DNA from: Gammaproteobacteria bacterium
Lineage (GTDB): Bacteria > Pseudomonadota > Gammaproteobacteria > GCA-001735895
DNA length: 6,177 nt
Direction of reading: 5' to 3'
NCBI GenBank assembly: GCA_021767985.1
Contig: JAASSH010000146.1
Location: 1 to 6,177, forward strand
In this document: positions 5,787-6,177 of the stretch, piece by piece
How the letters are laid out: each line of letters starts with the position of its first letter
Position numbering within the stretch: position 1 is the stretch's first letter
Notes under the pieces: generated by a model
Seen by the model: only the letters and a program-made list of their open reading frames with translations
What the model was told of the DNA's origin: nothing
The model's database searches: none
Translations under genes and position numbers: made by a program

Positions 5787-6177
5787 ATGTATATCAACAA
5801 AGCACCGATTCTCGGCTGCGCCCTGTTGCTGGGGTTGCCCGTCATGAACCTGCAGGCGGCCGAGGTCAATATCACACCCAAACTCGAAAGCGTCACGGTC
5901 AGGCACGGTGAAGCCGATGTCAATATCATGCGCAATCAAAACCAGAAGAATACGATTAACCCGGCCTTTGCCAAGACCTCGCGCAAATGTCCGCCATTCT
6001 GTATCCAGCCGGCAACGCTCGCGCCGGGCGTCGAGACCATCGCCGAGCTGGAAGTGCTGGATTACCTGAAACGCAAAAGCGAGGGGGACGACAGCATCGT
6101 CGTCGTCGATTCGCGCACGCCGGACTGGGTCGCGAAAGGAACCATTCCCGGAGCGATCAATATCCCCTGGACCAGTC
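5787..6177 (+). CDS. Secreted rhodanese-like domain protein (3' end cut by window edge)
   Basis: Only the first 130 codons are present. GGAG (5774-5777) sits nine bases before the ATG. Residues 1-24 form a signal peptide (MYINKAPILG, hydrophobic core, cleavage near LQA-A), so the protein is periplasmic or membrane-anchored. Residues 26-66 form a polar linker with NTINPAFAKTSRK, followed by CPPFCIQPATLAPGVETI (68-85), in which C68 and C72 are a CX3C pair. From about residue 86 the sequence reads as the start of a rhodanese fold: ELEVLDYLKR, IVVVDSRTPDWVAKGTIPGAINIPW (104-128), the typical first Cdc25/rhodanese strand and 'GxIPGAxNIP' motif. The active-site cysteine loop lies beyond the edge, so sulfurtransferase activity cannot be judged. 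ILGC (8-11) weakly resembles a lipobox, but AXA-type cleavage looks better. It follows the small exported protein by 98 bases in the same direction. Confidence 0.88.
   Translation, partial: MYINKAPILGCALLLGLPVMNLQAAEVNITPKLESVTVRHGEADVNIMRNQNQKNTINPAFAKTSRKCPPFCIQPATLAPGVETIAELEVLDYLKRKSEGDDSIVVVDSRTPDWVAKGTIPGAINIPWTS

Overview
The window looks like a chromosomal segment from a GC-rich gammaproteobacterium. The evidence is a LolC/LolD lipoprotein-release transporter, a long ComEC/Rec2 with a C-terminal metallo-beta-lactamase (MBL) domain, and a DUF2062 protein, a neighbourhood I associate with Gammaproteobacteria. Codon use looks even across the genes. I see no mobile element, tRNA, rRNA, CRISPR array or prophage signature. 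The exact genus cannot be read from the sequence.

Layout. Positions 1-2057 (minus) hold most of comEC, whose 3' end runs off the left edge. A 79-bp AT-richer divergent gap (2058-2136) separates it from a plus-strand pair: a DUF2062 membrane protein (2137-2682) and, overlapping it by four bases (GTGA), a 203-residue polytopic membrane protein that I do not recognise (2679-3290). A 35-bp convergent gap follows, then the minus-strand operon lolC-lolD (lolC 4022-5269, lolD 3326-4009). A divergent control region leads to two plus-strand genes for exported proteins: a small periplasmic protein of about 98 residues (5392-5688) and the first 130 residues of a secreted rhodanese-like protein with a CPPFC motif (from 5787), which runs off the right edge. 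No stretch over 300 bases lacks a gene.

How the genes work together. LolC and LolD would form the inner-membrane machine that extracts lipoproteins and passes them to the periplasmic chaperone LolA. No lolE lies beside them, and the single permease carries the LolA-binding hook region, so a one-permease (LolF-like) arrangement is possible. ComEC would form the inner-membrane channel for transforming single-stranded DNA. The DUF2062 protein and its coupled partner are membrane proteins of unknown role. The right-hand pair appears to be a small periplasmic unit, possibly connected with sulfur or thiol chemistry.

The least explained items are the 203-residue membrane protein, the right-hand exported pair, and the structured 98-bp gap between those two genes. 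I do not see clear evidence of a wholly new system.
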